From positions 2,653,230 to 2,717,229 of the forward strand of contig NZ_AP018738.1 of NCBI RefSeq assembly GCF_000974685.2: a DNA stretch of 64,000 nt, given 5' to 3'. The position numbers and the translations under genes are program-made. Positions 17,227-28,152 of the stretch are shown here, piece after piece. Position 1 is the first letter of the stretch, and every line of letters starts with the position of its first letter. Origin of the DNA: Ferriphaselus amnicola (GTDB taxonomy: Bacteria > Pseudomonadota > Gammaproteobacteria > Burkholderiales > Gallionellaceae). The notes beneath the pieces are model-generated. The model was given only the letters and a program-made list of their open reading frames with translations. It made no database searches and was not told the DNA's origin.

Positions 17227-20200
17227 CTACGGGGTCAGTTCGCGCCAAGAAACGCGCCGTCCGGTAACTGAGCCACCGCCGCTGGCATTGACGTTCACCG
17301 GCGACTTGTTACCCGACGCATCGGTGACGATGGCTTTGATTGTTCCGTCAGGTAGCATCACTACGGTCGCACCCGCCGTCAACGAGGTGCTGATTTTTTG
17401 CGAGACTTGCTGATTGGTCACGGGTGCTGGCCATGCGCCACTGGCATAGTTGAACTGGTACAACCAGCTCTCACCTCCCACGGTGCAAGCGCTAGAGGTT
17501 GGGATGTTCGAGAACACCAGCAGTGTGCCGTTGACCAATATTGGATCGATATTCACCCGTTCGCCCGGCGAGGTGTTACTGGGATTCAGATCGATATACC
17601 AACCCTTCTTAGCCGCCCAATCGACAGCGTTATTGCTGCCGGTACGTGTCGTGGCGCTGGTCTGAGTCAAAGTCTGCTGAACCATATCGGCGCGGGAACG
17701 CAGGTTGCCCAGATTGACTCCCATATCACGGAAGGCGTAGATGGTCTGCTGCTGTGTATCGGTCAGATCGCTGGTGCCGATGAATCGACCGGTGCCAATG
17801 AATACCACTGGATTGCTATTCACCAAGCCGAGATCGGGACGCACAGTGACAGGTTGGCCGACCGCCACCGTATCGCGCAAAGCCGCAAGTTGCACCACGG
17901 TCGGTGTCGACGTAGTCAGATCAAAGCGCCACACATCGCCATTCAGATCGCCGCCATACACCCACTTGCCGGTATTGTCGCGACTCGCCTCATCCGCCCA
18001 TACGCTAAATTTTGCCAAGCCGCTGGGCGAGCCAATCGTGCCCGTACCGGTATCCACTTTGTTCAGCACCGCTCCACTGAGCGCATCCAACACATACAAG
18101 ATGCCGTGCCCCGTACCGGGGGAAACATTGTTATAGCCTGAACTGAGCACCACCACCCAGCGCCCGTCCGAGGCGCGCTTGGTGATGACGGGATTGCCGT
18201 AGCTGTAGCCCATATCGGTATCAGAAATGCCGCACAAGGTGCTATCGGAGCAAATCTCCCACAAGGCTTGTGGAGCAGCGGGGTTAGTGATATCCAGCGC
18301 GTAATATCCGCGCCCACCGCCGCCGAGTCCGCCGACCAAGATGGTTCTCCAGGCTGCATTGGCGGCATCGAACACGTCCATCACTTCGGGCGAGCCATCC
18401 ACGAAATACTGGTGGCTACTGGCATAGTTCACCTCGGCCAGCTTGTGGAGATTGGGCATGACCATCTTAGGAACATACGCCCACATCTCGACACCGGTAT
18501 CCGTATTGAACGCATGCAACATCCCATCGTTGGCAGCGACATAAACCACTCCCTGACGCGTCGCATTTGCTGTCTTGAACGAGTCATATGTCGGTGTGAC
18601 GGCATCAGAGAAGCTGTTCTGCGGAACTTTAACGAACACGGGTTTGGCGTTGATCGCGTCACCCAGCACATGGTCACGGGTGCGGAACACCTGACTGGTG
18701 TTGGTCGCGCGCATGTCGAACTGATACTGACCACGCAGATATTCGACCAGATTCTGGCCATCGTTGCCGATGACGATCTCCGGCGCAGTCAGACTAGTCA
18801 CCGTGCATTGCGACCAGACACTGCACTTGTTAGAGAAAAAGGCTTGTTCTGCCACCGACAAGCTGGCCCAGTCAAAACTCTTGAGGTGGCTGGCACCTCC
18901 GCTGCTGTAGGTGTAGATCGTGCGAGTATCGGCGGCCGCTTGGACTCGGCCATCCAGCAGTGTTTGTGCCGACCAAGCCGTGCCGGGGATGAATGCGCCG
19001 GTGGCTGCATCGATCTGCTCGGAAGTCACGTCGCCATCCCACTTGCCACTACGATAACTGGAGCCATAGACACGATTGTCGGTCTGAGTGATATTGGGCG
19101 TACTGGTCGCCGCCGCCGCTCCACCGCCAGCCCGCACCGAAACTCCAGCCAAGGCTCCAGCCAAACCATCCGACAGCGATTGCGGATCACGTGCGCTATA
19201 GAAATTGCCGCGACCGTTCACTGCTGCATGCCACAGGTCATCTAATGTGGAAGGGGCGTTGGCTGCCGGCACCGGCCAGTTGCAGATTCCGGCCACCCAG
19301 TCGCAAGCACCGCTGGTACCGGCTTTGATGTTCGCGAAATCACCAGTCCCCGCCGTCACATAATCCGGCTGATACACCATCAGACCACTGATCAAACCCA
19401 GAGTGAACGTGGTCATGTGTTGATGCGTAGCAAAGTCCAGCGTCGTGGATAGCACGTTGTTTTCCGTGACATCTGAACCAAGAGCGCCGGTCGCATTACC
19501 CAATGCCGAAGTTCGCAGATCGGTTTTGTAGTAATACATCGCCACATCGGCCAATGTATTGCCGCCACCAACGCCGCCGTCATACGTACCTGTGGCACGG
19601 CTGGAGTAGATCGGCGTAACTGTCTGGTTCACATTATCTTGATCACCAATCGCCGTGGTACCGTTGACCTGCACCGGCGTGGTGTTGTCATTCCAATAGC
19701 CGTCTGTGGTCAGAATGGTGAAATTCTGCTGACAAGAGTATTGCACCGGATCACCCGTCATGCCGCTGTTGAGGCCATCCTGCTTGCCGGCAAAGTGCCG
19801 ACCCACGCGTGATAACGCGGTACGCAACGGCGTGCTGTTTCCCACCGATTGGGAATAGAACTTGGTGTACCAGTTGGCTTTCTGCGTGGTATCGAAGGTG
19901 TTGATCGCCAGATAGTTAGCCGCCTGCACCGGACTTCCTGGATTGATGGTAATAAATCCAACGCGAAAGCGATTATCAATCGGCAGGAACGCACGCCCAG
20001 CGGCCGTCTTCATCATATTCACGCGGGTCGAGTAGTAAGCGTACCAATTGGCAAAATTGGTCATCTCCTCGTTATAAGTACAGGTAGTGCGTGATGCACA
20101 ATCGGCACGATAGGTGAACGGACCATAGCTGGCTGTGGCAGGCACGATGTCGGTGCGTTTGAAGGTGCCGTAACGCGGGTAACTGTAACTCATCGCCGAG

Positions 20201-20973
20201 TTGAACGTAGCTTGACACTTGTTGCCCCCACTCACCGGAACGGCCGCCGCTGCATTGGCTGCGCTGTTACACCAGCGTACCGGAGCCGGATAGGGATAGG
20301 CCGCCGTAGCAACGGTTGCCGCCGTGCAAGTATTCAGCGTGATGTCACTACAATGTTCGACCGGACTGATGACAAAGTAGAACGGCGTACCTTTTTTGGT
20401 CTTCTGGTTCTTGAACGTGGCATCAGGATAGCCTGTCGCCGAGGTGCCCGACGTAATCTGATAGTTGAACGGGTTGGTGGTGTCGATACCGTTACGCTTA
20501 CATTTAGCTGGATTGCTCAGATCCGCCGTTGATGTACTAGAGGTGTTGCAATAGACGATCTCAGGAAAGCCGGTGATGAGATTGGTCGTACCCGTACTGG
20601 CTACGCCGAATCCATCCACCTTAACTGCCGTCCACGGCGATACTTGCGCAGCCATGCTGGTGCCATCGGCATTCACCGGTGGCGCATAGCTGATCTGCGG
20701 GTTGTAAAACACCCCGTTGAATTGCCCAGCATAGAACGGCGGCATTCCATTGGTGCAGGCCGTCTGCGGCTTACAGGTTTTGTTGTCGTTCACGTTGTCC
20801 GGCAGATAGTCCCAACCCATAGAGCCGGAGTCGTCAAGGACGAACATCAGATTGGGCTTCACTACCGAGGGCGAAGCAGTCGCTAGTGGGATGGTTGCCA
20901 AATCAGTCGTCGCAGCAAATGCCTGACCGAGCTGTATCGTCAGAAGCAAAAACACGCTACCCAATATCTTCAT
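17227..20973 (-). CDS. pilY1: Type IV pilus tip/adhesin protein PilY1
   Basis: Tip-associated adhesin and assembly factor of type IV pili. The ATG at 20973 with a GGAG site gives 1248 aa with a signal peptide (about 1-21). A von Willebrand A-like region begins VKPNLMFVLDDSGSMG with the MIDAS residues D47, S49 and S51. The C-terminal beta-propeller (about 720-1190) contains the calcium-binding loop DLNGDVWRFDL near residue 1006, and VYVAANDGMLHAFNT typical of PilY1. Many cysteines suggest disulfides. Last gene of the pilE-fimT-pilV-pilW-pilX-pilY1 operon. Confidence 0.94.
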   Translation of the reverse strand: MKILGSVFLLLTIQLGQAFAATTDLATIPLATASPSVVKPNLMFVLDDSGSMGWDYLPDNVNDNKTCKPQTACTNGMPPFYAGQFNGVFYNPQISYAPPVNADGTSMAAQVSPWTAVKVDGFGVASTGTTNLITGFPEIVYCNTSSTSTADLSNPAKCKRNGIDTTNPFNYQITSGTSATGYPDATFKNQKTKKGTPFYFVISPVEHCSDITLNTCTAATVATAAYPYPAPVRWCNSAANAAAAVPVSGGNKCQATFNSAMSYSYPRYGTFKRTDIVPATASYGPFTYRADCASRTTCTYNEEMTNFANWYAYYSTRVNMMKTAAGRAFLPIDNRFRVGFITINPGSPVQAANYLAINTFDTTQKANWYTKFYSQSVGNSTPLRTALSRVGRHFAGKQDGLNSGMTGDPVQYSCQQNFTILTTDGYWNDNTTPVQVNGTTAIGDQDNVNQTVTPIYSSRATGTYDGGVGGGNTLADVAMYYYKTDLRTSALGNATGALGSDVTENNVLSTTLDFATHQHMTTFTLGLISGLMVYQPDYVTAGTGDFANIKAGTSGACDWVAGICNWPVPAANAPSTLDDLWHAAVNGRGNFYSARDPQSLSDGLAGALAGVSVRAGGGAAAATSTPNITQTDNRVYGSSYRSGKWDGDVTSEQIDAATGAFIPGTAWSAQTLLDGRVQAAADTRTIYTYSSGGASHLKSFDWASLSVAEQAFFSNKCSVWSQCTVTSLTAPEIVIGNDGQNLVEYLRGQYQFDMRATNTSQVFRTRDHVLGDAINAKPVFVKVPQNSFSDAVTPTYDSFKTANATRQGVVYVAANDGMLHAFNTDTGVEMWAYVPKMVMPNLHKLAEVNYASSHQYFVDGSPEVMDVFDAANAAWRTILVGGLGGGGRGYYALDITNPAAPQALWEICSDSTLCGISDTDMGYSYGNPVITKRASDGRWVVVLSSGYNNVSPGTGHGILYVLDALSGAVLNKVDTGTGTIGSPSGLAKFSVWADEASRDNTGKWVYGGDLNGDVWRFDLTTSTPTVVQLAALRDTVAVGQPVTVRPDLGLVNSNPVVFIGTGRFIGTSDLTDTQQQTIYAFRDMGVNLGNLRSRADMVQQTLTQTSATTRTGSNNAVDWAAKKGWYIDLNPSNTSPGERVNIDPILVNGTLLVFSNIPTSSACTVGGESWLYQFNYASGAWPAPVTNQQVSQKISTSLTAGATVVMLPDGTIKAIVTDASGNKSPVNVNASGGGSVTGRRVSWRELTP

Positions 20974-20986
20974 TTTTATCTCCTGA

Positions 20987-21697
20987 CTAATCACCGATCA
21001 GCACCATGGTCTGCGTATAGCTGGTCGTATTGCGAGGTCCTTGTGAGCGCGCGGTGATGCGGTAGAACACGGCACTACTGGCAAAACAAGCCGAGCCACC
21101 GACCGCCTTACTACATCCGCTGCCACCACCACCGCCAGTCGCCGACGTCTGACAGGTATTGCCTGCTGTCGGCCCTGCTGCGGTACACATACGGTGAATC
21201 AAGTACGACACGGTCGCGACCGTGCCGCCATTAGCATCCGTCACGTTGACTGAAGGTGCTGCCGCCCAGTTTGCCGCGACGTTCCACCATTGCTGTTGCG
21301 CCACCGTAGCGCAGGTATTGGTCACCTCGCAGGCATTCAACGTGCTGGGCGAGTAGCCGAGAATATTGGTGACACCGCCCGGACAAAGTGCCGCCGTGGC
21401 TCCTACTGGGCAAGCCGAGCCATTGACCAGTCGCAGGATCTGCTTATCGGTATTGTTGCCAGTGACCGTCATCAGCGCATTGAAGCCGTCGTTCATCGCG
21501 CGGTCGCTGGCTTGAGTGGCCGCCTGTTTGAACGCAAGGTTGCCGGAAATCAACGTGCCGGTATCCACCGAGCGCATCATGCCGATGCCCGCCAGCGTCA
21601 TCGCCACTAGCACGATCAGCGCGATCAGCAGCACCAAACCCTGTTGCCGTTGCGGCAAGTTGGGCGACTTTCCAGAGTGGAATCTGCTGTGTCGCAT
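20987..21697 (-). CDS. pilX: Minor pilin-like protein PilX
   Basis: 236 aa if started at the second ATG (21697), which sits 7 bases after GGAG; the first ATG (21703) is almost on top of that site. The N-terminus reads RQQGLVLLIALIVLVAMTLAGIGMMRS, a PilX-type hydrophobic helix lacking the usual Glu5. DTGTLISGNLAFKQAATQASD is the typical next segment, and a Cys-rich C-terminal part follows. Part of the priming complex with PilV, PilW and FimT. Confidence 0.88.
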   Translation of the reverse strand: MRHSRFHSGKSPNLPQRQQGLVLLIALIVLVAMTLAGIGMMRSVDTGTLISGNLAFKQAATQASDRAMNDGFNALMTVTGNNTDKQILRLVNGSACPVGATAALCPGGVTNILGYSPSTLNACEVTNTCATVAQQQWWNVAANWAAAPSVNVTDANGGTVATVSYLIHRMCTAAGPTAGNTCQTSATGGGGGSGCSKAVGGSACFASSAVFYRITARSQGPRNTTSYTQTMVLIGD

Positions 21698-21699
21698 CG

Positions 21700-22458
21700 T
21701 CATCTCCAGATCACGTTGCGCAAGGGCACAGTGACTTGAAAGGTCTTGTAGCGGTAGCAGTTCCAGCTATCACCACCCGCCAGCCCTAGATTGCCGGTCA
21801 GGATCACCGAACCGGCGCTCCACAGTGGCGCAACGGTAGTTGTGGCACACGCCGCTCCAGCAACCGGCTTTTCCGGCTGGGCGCTACGCGCCACCAACAC
21901 GAGACGCACCGCCAGTACGGTCAGCGGATTGGCAGGTAGAGCGGTCTGCCACGCATCCATGATGCCATCAGGAATCGCCGTCGTATCCACGCCATATTCA
22001 GCTTTGAGCTGGACGATGCCATCAGCCAATACACCATTCAGATTGGAAACGAGCTGCGCCTGATTATTGAGCGAATAGGTCTCGGCTGTCAGCGCAGGCG
22101 GATTCGGCAACACGCCAGCTGCGGAAGGTACGAAGGGGCCATAATCCCAGTTGCGGCGGTAACTGACCGTCAGTGAGTCAGGCACAGCGGCGGCATTGCC
22201 GAAGGTAATTTGTACCGGCAAGGGGTTGGCATCCGTGCTGTTCATGCCATAACCCGCCTCTTTCAGCGCGCGCTCCAAGCCGAACATGGCAACCGCGCCG
22301 TTCTGCTGAGCATCGTTGCCGCTGGTGCTGGTGCGCTTGATGCGCTCGGAGGCCTCGAACACCTGAAAGATCACGATGGTGCCGATCAGCCCCATCACCA
22401 TGCCGACCATCACATCGACTAGGCTGAATCCAGATTGTCGGCGGGGAATGGCTCTCAT
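21700..22458 (-). CDS. pilW: Minor pilin-like protein PilW
   Basis: 252 aa. It has a class III signal and helix (RRQSGFSLVDVMVGMVMGLIG) with Asp in place of Glu at position 5, as is common in PilW. The body reads NDAQQNGAVAMFGLERALKEAGYGM, matching PilW families. It overlaps pilX by 4 bases and follows pilV by 4 bases. Confidence 0.88.
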   Translation of the reverse strand: MRAIPRRQSGFSLVDVMVGMVMGLIGTIVIFQVFEASERIKRTSTSGNDAQQNGAVAMFGLERALKEAGYGMNSTDANPLPVQITFGNAAAVPDSLTVSYRRNWDYGPFVPSAAGVLPNPPALTAETYSLNNQAQLVSNLNGVLADGIVQLKAEYGVDTTAIPDGIMDAWQTALPANPLTVLAVRLVLVARSAQPEKPVAGAACATTTVAPLWSAGSVILTGNLGLAGGDSWNCYRYKTFQVTVPLRNVIWR

Positions 22459-22462
22459 GGCA

Positions 22463-22891
22463 TCAGTTGATGTAGGACACGGCGGAGTGCCGATGCGGAG
22501 CAGTGGCTTGCGGTGGTTGCCAAGTGACGGTGACGGTCACCTGCGTGCCGCTCACCGCAACGGTTCCCGTACCCGCTGGGAGTGCTCCCGCTACGCCGTT
22601 CGCCCCGACCCAAGCGCGAGTCGCTGCATTGCCATTGGCGAGAGTGCAGGGACTGCAGGCAAAGTTAGCATCGGGAATGAAATTCACGCCGGAAGCGACC
22701 CGGCTCGCCCACATCACGCCGATGATCTGGTCGGCCAAGAAGCTGGCATCGGCGCGGTATTTGGCATCAGCGACGTTGTTGATCGCCGTCGCCTGCATTC
22801 CGACCAAAGCCAGAATGCCGATGGAGAAGATCAGGATGGCGATGAGCGCTTCCAACAATACCGACCCCGATTGAGATGTGCGTAGGTTCAT
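22463..22891 (-). CDS. pilV: Minor pilin PilV
   Basis: 142 aa from the ATG at 22891, which has a GAGGTGG ribosome site. The N-terminus SGSVLLEALIAILIFSIGILALVGMQ is the PilV prepilin signal with Glu5 present. The segment NNVADAKYRADASFLADQIIGVMWA is typical. It starts 7 bases after the end of fimT. Confidence 0.9.
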   Translation of the reverse strand: MNLRTSQSGSVLLEALIAILIFSIGILALVGMQATAINNVADAKYRADASFLADQIIGVMWASRVASGVNFIPDANFACSPCTLANGNAATRAWVGANGVAGALPAGTGTVAVSGTQVTVTVTWQPPQATAPHRHSAVSYIN

Positions 22892-22898
22892 AGCCACC

Positions 22899-23414
22899 TC
22901 AACACGCTCTCGGGTCGCCCGCCGCCAACTTGGGCGAAGGATCACACATGCGGGCATTTCCCCCCGCGCTGACGGTGATGCGCAGTGGACGATCCCCGCT
23001 GGGATTGTCTATATCCACTTGAGACAACGCCGCACTACCATCGGAGTTGGTGGTCACTCTTCCTAGTGAACTGAAGGTGACCGTGGTTGCGCCACCTGGC
23101 GTTGCGGTCACCGTCGCGTTGTTCGAACCCTCTGCTGACGTACGCGTCTGCAATATCGCTCCGCCGGTTGCCTCAATGATGCTCCAAGACGAAAGGTCAC
23201 CCAGCACCAAGCGCACGCTACCATTGCGCTTGACTGCCTCGGCGCGCGCCAATTGCATCCCGTTCAGAATAGATTCAGCAGCTACGCGCACTTGCTGGTT
23301 CTGCGTCCAACGGGAATAGCTGTTGGCACCGACCGCCATCAAAATGCTGACGATGAGCACCGCCACCATCAATTCGATCAGGGTCAAACCGGCTTGTCGC
23401 TGTACGCTTTTCAC
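22899..23414 (-). CDS. fimT: Pseudopilin FimT/GspH
   Basis: 171 aa from a GTG at 23414 with GGAG five to eight bases before it (two adjacent GTG codons are available). The prepilin signal reads RQAGLTLIELMVAVLIVSIL with Glu5. SRWTQNQQVRVAAESILNGMQLARAEAVKRN is the diagnostic FimT/GspH segment. Cysteines near the C-terminus may form a disulfide. FimT proteins in some species bind DNA for natural transformation; that is family knowledge and is not shown here. Confidence 0.9.
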   Translation of the reverse strand: MKSVQRQAGLTLIELMVAVLIVSILMAVGANSYSRWTQNQQVRVAAESILNGMQLARAEAVKRNGSVRLVLGDLSSWSIIEATGGAILQTRTSAEGSNNATVTATPGGATTVTFSSLGRVTTNSDGSAALSQVDIDNPSGDRPLRITVSAGGNARMCDPSPKLAAGDPRAC

Positions 23415-23422
23415 CACAACTC

Positions 23423-23848
23423 CTAGCAGGCTCCGCCTTGTTTGGTCACCCAACAGGCATTGTTGCCGGCCCAGCCAGCCACGCCAGCCACGGCGCTTGC
23501 CTTGGCATTGGCCTCGTTCAAGGTGTAGCTGAATCCGGCCATGCCACCGATGCCAGTCGCAGTCAGGGTGTAAGTCGTCGCAGTTCCTGCACAGGCGAAT
23601 GTGAAGTGCTGCACCGCCGGAGCTGCCGGCATGGTTGCGCCACAAGCGCCCCCATTCATATAAGTACGGTTATCTTGGTAATACTGCTCCATGACCACGC
23701 GCAGGCTGGCTAGGTTAGAAGTCGCTTCGGATATCTTGCCGCGCCGTACGTAATTAGTATAGGCGGGCAGCGCCACCGAGGCCAGTATCGCCGCGATCAC
23801 CACGGCCACCATAACTTCCACCAGAGTAAAACCCGATTGCCTTTTCAT
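23423..23848 (-). CDS. pilE: Type IV pilin-like protein PilE
   Basis: 141 aa from the ATG at 23848 with a TAGGAG site. The prepilin signal KRQSGFTLVEVMVAVVIAAIL (Glu5 present) is followed by ALPAYTNYVRRGKISEATSNL, the PilE-type segment. The C-terminal NNACWVTKQGGAC provides the D-region cysteines. It opens the minor-pilin operon, so it is more likely a minor pilin or pilus primer than the main pilin. Confidence 0.9.
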   Translation of the reverse strand: MKRQSGFTLVEVMVAVVIAAILASVALPAYTNYVRRGKISEATSNLASLRVVMEQYYQDNRTYMNGGACGATMPAAPAVQHFTFACAGTATTYTLTATGIGGMAGFSYTLNEANAKASAVAGVAGWAGNNACWVTKQGGAC

Positions 23849-23898
23849 TGCCAACTCCTAAATGTATGCGGACACGGAGATACATCGACAAGATGGTG

Positions 23899-23926
23899 CG
23901 CGCCTGAAGGGAGAATTTCAGGCGCG
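23899..23926. terminator. Hairpin between ispH and pilE
   Basis: Perfect 10-base arms CGCGCCTGAA (23899-23908) and TTCAGGCGCG (23917-23926) with an 8-base loop. It follows the ispH stop on the - strand, so it may help end that transcript, but no U-tract follows. Confidence as a terminator is therefore low. Confidence 0.4.
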
Positions 23927-23958
23927 GCGACAAAAGGTAGGATTAGGACGACAGAAGG

Positions 23959-24891
23959 TCAGTCGGCTGACAAGGCCAGCGATTTAGGCAATGGAAATAC
24001 TACGTTCTCGTTGATGCCCTCAAGGTTGCGCACGCCGATAGCACCCAACTCTTTAAGACGTGCGATCACATCTTGCACCAAGACTTCTGGCGCGGAAGCG
24101 CCTGCACTGACGCCCGCATGAAGTTTGCCGACGACCCACTCGGGCTGAATCTCATCGGCGCTATCCACTAGATAAGAGGGGACACCAAGATTCTTGGCTA
24201 CTTCGCGTAAGCGATTCGAGTTCGAGCTATTCGGCGAACCGACCACGATCACCACGTCACATTGTTGCGCCAACAGCTTCACGGCATCCTGCCGATTCTG
24301 CGTGGCGTAGCAGATGTCGTCCTTCTTGGGACCGACGATGTTGGGGAAACGCACCTTCAGCGCATCAATGATGCGGCTGGCATCATCCACAGACAGCGTA
24401 GTTTGAGTGACGAAGGCGAGATTATTCTCATCCTGCACGTTTAATCCGAGCACATCTTCTGGCGACTCCACCAGATAGGCGCCGCCAGCGATCTGCCCCA
24501 TCGTGCCCTCCACTTCGGGATGCCCAGCGTGGCCGATCATGATGATCTCTTTGTTTAGCGCATGCTTGCGTACGACCTCCAGGTGAACTTTCGTCACCAG
24601 CGGACACGTCGCGTCGAACACCGTCAAGCCGCGCGATTCAGCCTCTTGACGCACTGCCTGAGAAACGCCGTGCGCGCTGAAGATCAGAATGCTGCCGGAT
24701 GGCACATCGGCGAGATCTTCGATGAAGATCGCGCCCTTGGCCTTCAGGCCATCCACCACGAACTTGTTGTGTACCACTTCATGGCGCACGTAGATCGGCG
24801 CGCCGTGTAGCGCTAGCGCACGTTCGACGATGGCGATGGCACGATCAACACCGGCACAAAAGCCGCGTGGATTGGCTAATAGAATGTCCAT
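23959..24891 (-). CDS. ispH: 4-hydroxy-3-methylbut-2-enyl diphosphate reductase
   Basis: Last step of the MEP pathway, making IPP and DMAPP with a [4Fe-4S] cluster. 310 aa. The three cluster cysteines sit in [26 protein letters not shown] and [24 protein letters not shown] and [11 protein letters not shown] are conserved substrate-binding blocks. Last gene of ribF-ileS-lspA-ispH; it overlaps lspA by 1 base. Together with ispD and ispF at 374-1584 the window holds three MEP genes. Confidence 0.97.
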   Translation of the reverse strand: MDILLANPRGFCAGVDRAIAIVERALALHGAPIYVRHEVVHNKFVVDGLKAKGAIFIEDLADVPSGSILIFSAHGVSQAVRQEAESRGLTVFDATCPLVTKVHLEVVRKHALNKEIIMIGHAGHPEVEGTMGQIAGGAYLVESPEDVLGLNVQDENNLAFVTQTTLSVDDASRIIDALKVRFPNIVGPKKDDICYATQNRQDAVKLLAQQCDVVIVVGSPNSSNSNRLREVAKNLGVPSYLVDSADEIQPEWVVGKLHAGVSAGASAPEVLVQDVIARLKELGAIGVRNLEGINENVVFPLPKSLALSAD

Positions 24892-25364
24892 TATTTCTGT
24901 TCCTTGTTATGCACGAAGCTTTCCCACAACAGCAAGCCCGCGCCCAAAGTGATGGCCGAGTCAGCGAGGTTGAAGGCGGGGAAGTAGTGCTCGTTCCAGT
25001 GGAAACTGAGGAAGTCCACCACGTAGCCGTAAGCGATGCGATCGATCAAATTGCCCAGCGCACCGCCAAGAATCATGGTCAGCGCAAAACAGAACAGCGT
25101 CTGTGTCGCATGCTTGCGCAGCATGGTGATGATCCACACCGACGCAGCGATGGCGATGCCGGTAAAGAGCCAGCGCTGCCAACCACCCGCATCTCCCAGA
25201 AAGCTGAACGCCGCACCGGGGTTATGTGCCAGTACCAGATTGAAGTAATCCGTGACGTACAAGCTCTCGCCATAGACGAAATGACGGGTGATGCTGAGCT
25301 TGCTCCATTGGTCGAGCACGATGACCACAGCTGCCAGCGCCAACCAGCGCAGCAAACTACGCAT
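24891..25364 (-). CDS. lspA: Lipoprotein signal peptidase
   Basis: Aspartic protease of the inner membrane that cleaves lipoprotein signal peptides. 157 aa from the ATG at 25364. Four membrane helices are visible. The catalytic aspartates lie in [20 protein letters not shown] and [15 protein letters not shown]. The start overlaps the ileS stop. Possible clients in this window include RlpA and the ankyrin lipoprotein. Confidence 0.95.
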   Translation of the reverse strand: MRSLLRWLALAAVVIVLDQWSKLSITRHFVYGESLYVTDYFNLVLAHNPGAAFSFLGDAGGWQRWLFTGIAIAASVWIITMLRKHATQTLFCFALTMILGGALGNLIDRIAYGYVVDFLSFHWNEHYFPAFNLADSAITLGAGLLLWESFVHNKEQK

Positions 25365-28152
25365 ACTTCCGCGCCTCACCGTCACCGTACAGGTTGGACA
25401 CGCAGCGCCCGCACAACGTCGGATGCTCAGTATTCGAGCCGACTTCTTCGCGGTAGTGCCAGCAGCGGTCGCACTTGGCGTGAGCGCTGGCTTTCACCGC
25501 AACTTGCACGCCGTCACCGGCAGAGAAATGTACGTTCGCTTGCGATGTGATGAACACAAACTTGAGGTCAGCTCCCAAGCGGGCAAGCAGTTCGTAGAGT
25601 GCCTTGTCAGCGACACTCACCTCGACCTCGGCCTGCAAAGCCGAGCCGATGACACCCGTCGCGCGTTGCTCTTCCAACTTCTTGTTCACTACGTCACGCA
25701 GATTGCGCACGTCCCACCACGCAGAGACTTGCTCGCCGCTCAAGCCACTTTCTGGTACGTCGTACCAAAGCTGCTCGAACACGCCCTCTTCCGTCTTGCC
25801 AGTGAAAGCGCTCCAGCCCTCCTCACCAGTAAAGCTCAAGATTGGCGACATCAAACGGATCAGGGCGTGGGTCAGGTGATACAGCGCGTTCTGCGCCGAG
25901 CGGCGCGCGACGGAATCAGTGCCTGCCGTGTACAGACGGTCTTTGAGAATATCGAGATAGAAACCGCCCAAGTCTTCCGAGCAGAACGAAGTCAGTTTCT
26001 GCACCACCAGATGGAACTCGTAGCGGTCGTAGTCGGCGCGGACTTCGGCTTGCAGTTTCTGCGTCAGCGCCAGCGCGTAGCGGTCGATCTCCAGCCACTG
26101 TTCGACTGGCAGGGCATGCGGCACTGGGTCGAAATCCGAGGTGTTAGCCAGCAGGAAACGCAAGGTGTTGCGGATGCGGCGGTAGCTCTCGACCACGCGC
26201 TTGAGGATCTCGTCGGAGATGGAAAGCTCGCCGGAATAATCCGTCGCCGCCACCCACAGGCGCAGGATGTCCGCGCCGTTGCTGTCCATCACCTTCTGTG
26301 GCGCAATGACGTTGCCTTTGGACTTGGACATCTTCAGTCCCTTGCCGTCCACCACGAAACCGTGGGTCAGCAGCGCCTTGTACGGCGCGCGGCCATCAAT
26401 CGCGCAGCCGGTCAGCAAGCTGGACTGGAACCAGCCGCGATGCTGGTCGGAGCCTTCCAGATACAGGTCGGCGGGATGCTGCAAATCGGCGCGCTGACGC
26501 AGCACGGCGAAGTGCGTCGCGCCCGAGTCGAACCACACGTCCAGCGTGTCGGTCACTTTCTTGTACTGGGTGGTATCGACTTCCGGGAAGTCGGCGAAAT
26601 CCAGGCTGAACCACGCTTCGATGCCGCGCTGCTCCACTTGCTGCGCGACCTTCTCCAACAGCGCCGGGGTGTCCGGGTGCAACAGGCCGGTCTCGCGGTG
26701 GATGAAGAAAGTCATCGGCACGCCCCAGTTACGCTGGCGCGACACGCACCAGTCGGGACGATTCTTGATCATCGCTTCGAGACGGGCACGCCCCCAAGAG
26801 GGGAAGAATTCAGTTTCGGCGACTGCGCGGTTAGCGAGGGCGCGCAGGGTCTGGCTCTCACCTTGTTCCATACCGATGAACCACTGAGGTGTGGCGCGGA
26901 AAATGATCGGTGTCTTGTGACGCCAGCAGTGCGGGTAGCTGTGCTTGAGCTTTTCGCTGTGCAGCAGATGGCCGGAAGCTTCCAGTGTTTGCAGCACCAG
27001 CGGGTTGGCTTGCCACACCGTCAGACCGGCGATGGCGTGTTCGCCCACCGGAGCCACGCTGGCGAAGAAGCGCCCGTCGTCGCCCACCGGATTTTCGGTC
27101 GGCAGGTTGTATTTCTGGCCGACCACATAGTCGTCCACGCCGTGTGCTGGGGCGGTGTGCACCAAACCCGTACCCGCTTCCAGCGTGACGTGCTCGCCGC
27201 AGATCAACGGCACGATGCGGTCATAGAACGGGTGTTGCAGCGGCAGATTCTCCAGCGATGCGCCCTTGGCAATGCCCGCCACCACCGAGCCTTCAGCCAG
27301 CGCGTAACGGGTCATACAGGATTCGGCCAACTCCGCCGCCAACAGCAGATAACCCTTGCTGGTATGGATCAAACGATAGTCGAACTCGGGGTGGATGCTC
27401 ACCGCTTGATTGGCGGGCAGCGTCCACGGCGTGGTCGTCCAAATCACCGCATACACCTTGGCATCACCCGGCAGCGATACGCCAAAGGCCTGCGCCAGCG
27501 CGGGTTTGTCCGCCACTTCGAAACCCACGTCGATGGCGGGCGACACCTTGTCTTCGTACTCGACCTCGGCCTCAGCCAGCGCTGAGCCGCAGTCCAGACA
27601 CCAGTTCACCGGCTTCTTGCCTTGGTACAGATAGCCTTGTTCGAAGATATTGCCCAGCGCGCGGATGATGTCGGCTTCGGTGTTGAAATCCATCGTCAAG
27701 TAGGGGTTATCCCAATCGCCCAACACGCCGAGGCGGATGAAATCCTTCTTCTGGCGCTCGACCTGCTCGGCGGCGTAGGCACGGCATAGTTCGCGAAACT
27801 GCGAGGCGGGGATGTTCTTGCCGTGTTGCTTCTCGACCATCAGCTCGATAGGCAGACCGTGGCAATCCCAGCCCGGCACGTAGGGCGCGTCGAAACCACT
27901 CAAGGTCTTGGATTTGATGATGATGTCCTTGAGGATCTTGTTCACCGCATGGCCGATGTGGATGTCGCCGTTGGCGTAGGGCGGGCCGTCGTGCAGGACG
28001 AATTTGGGGCGGCCGGCGGCCACTTTGCGGATACGCTGGTAGCGCTGTTGCGCCTGCCATTGTTGCAGCATCAGCGGCTCGCGCTTGGCGAGGTCGCCGC
28101 GCATCGGGAAGGTCGTGTCGGGAAGGTTCAGCGGGTATTTGTTGTCAGCCAT
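25357..28152 (-). CDS. ileS: Isoleucyl-tRNA synthetase
   Basis: Class I synthetase of 931 aa, starting at the ATG at 28152 (overlapping the ribF stop by 8 bases). HIGH occurs at residues 65-68 in [20 protein letters not shown] occurs near residue 605 ([14 protein letters not shown]). The C-terminal zinc site has CDRCWHYR and [10 protein letters not shown]. The Cys4 type and standard length indicate the housekeeping bacterial enzyme and not a mupirocin-resistant form. Confidence 0.97.
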   Translation of the reverse strand: MADNKYPLNLPDTTFPMRGDLAKREPLMLQQWQAQQRYQRIRKVAAGRPKFVLHDGPPYANGDIHIGHAVNKILKDIIIKSKTLSGFDAPYVPGWDCHGLPIELMVEKQHGKNIPASQFRELCRAYAAEQVERQKKDFIRLGVLGDWDNPYLTMDFNTEADIIRALGNIFEQGYLYQGKKPVNWCLDCGSALAEAEVEYEDKVSPAIDVGFEVADKPALAQAFGVSLPGDAKVYAVIWTTTPWTLPANQAVSIHPEFDYRLIHTSKGYLLLAAELAESCMTRYALAEGSVVAGIAKGASLENLPLQHPFYDRIVPLICGEHVTLEAGTGLVHTAPAHGVDDYVVGQKYNLPTENPVGDDGRFFASVAPVGEHAIAGLTVWQANPLVLQTLEASGHLLHSEKLKHSYPHCWRHKTPIIFRATPQWFIGMEQGESQTLRALANRAVAETEFFPSWGRARLEAMIKNRPDWCVSRQRNWGVPMTFFIHRETGLLHPDTPALLEKVAQQVEQRGIEAWFSLDFADFPEVDTTQYKKVTDTLDVWFDSGATHFAVLRQRADLQHPADLYLEGSDQHRGWFQSSLLTGCAIDGRAPYKALLTHGFVVDGKGLKMSKSKGNVIAPQKVMDSNGADILRLWVAATDYSGELSISDEILKRVVESYRRIRNTLRFLLANTSDFDPVPHALPVEQWLEIDRYALALTQKLQAEVRADYDRYEFHLVVQKLTSFCSEDLGGFYLDILKDRLYTAGTDSVARRSAQNALYHLTHALIRLMSPILSFTGEEGWSAFTGKTEEGVFEQLWYDVPESGLSGEQVSAWWDVRNLRDVVNKKLEEQRATGVIGSALQAEVEVSVADKALYELLARLGADLKFVFITSQANVHFSAGDGVQVAVKASAHAKCDRCWHYREEVGSNTEHPTLCGRCVSNLYGDGEARKYA

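Noticed and set aside
25288..27585. 765-codon + strand open frame opposite ileS
   Set aside because: The opposite strand encodes a full isoleucyl-tRNA synthetase with all motifs. The antisense frame has no recognisable domain.
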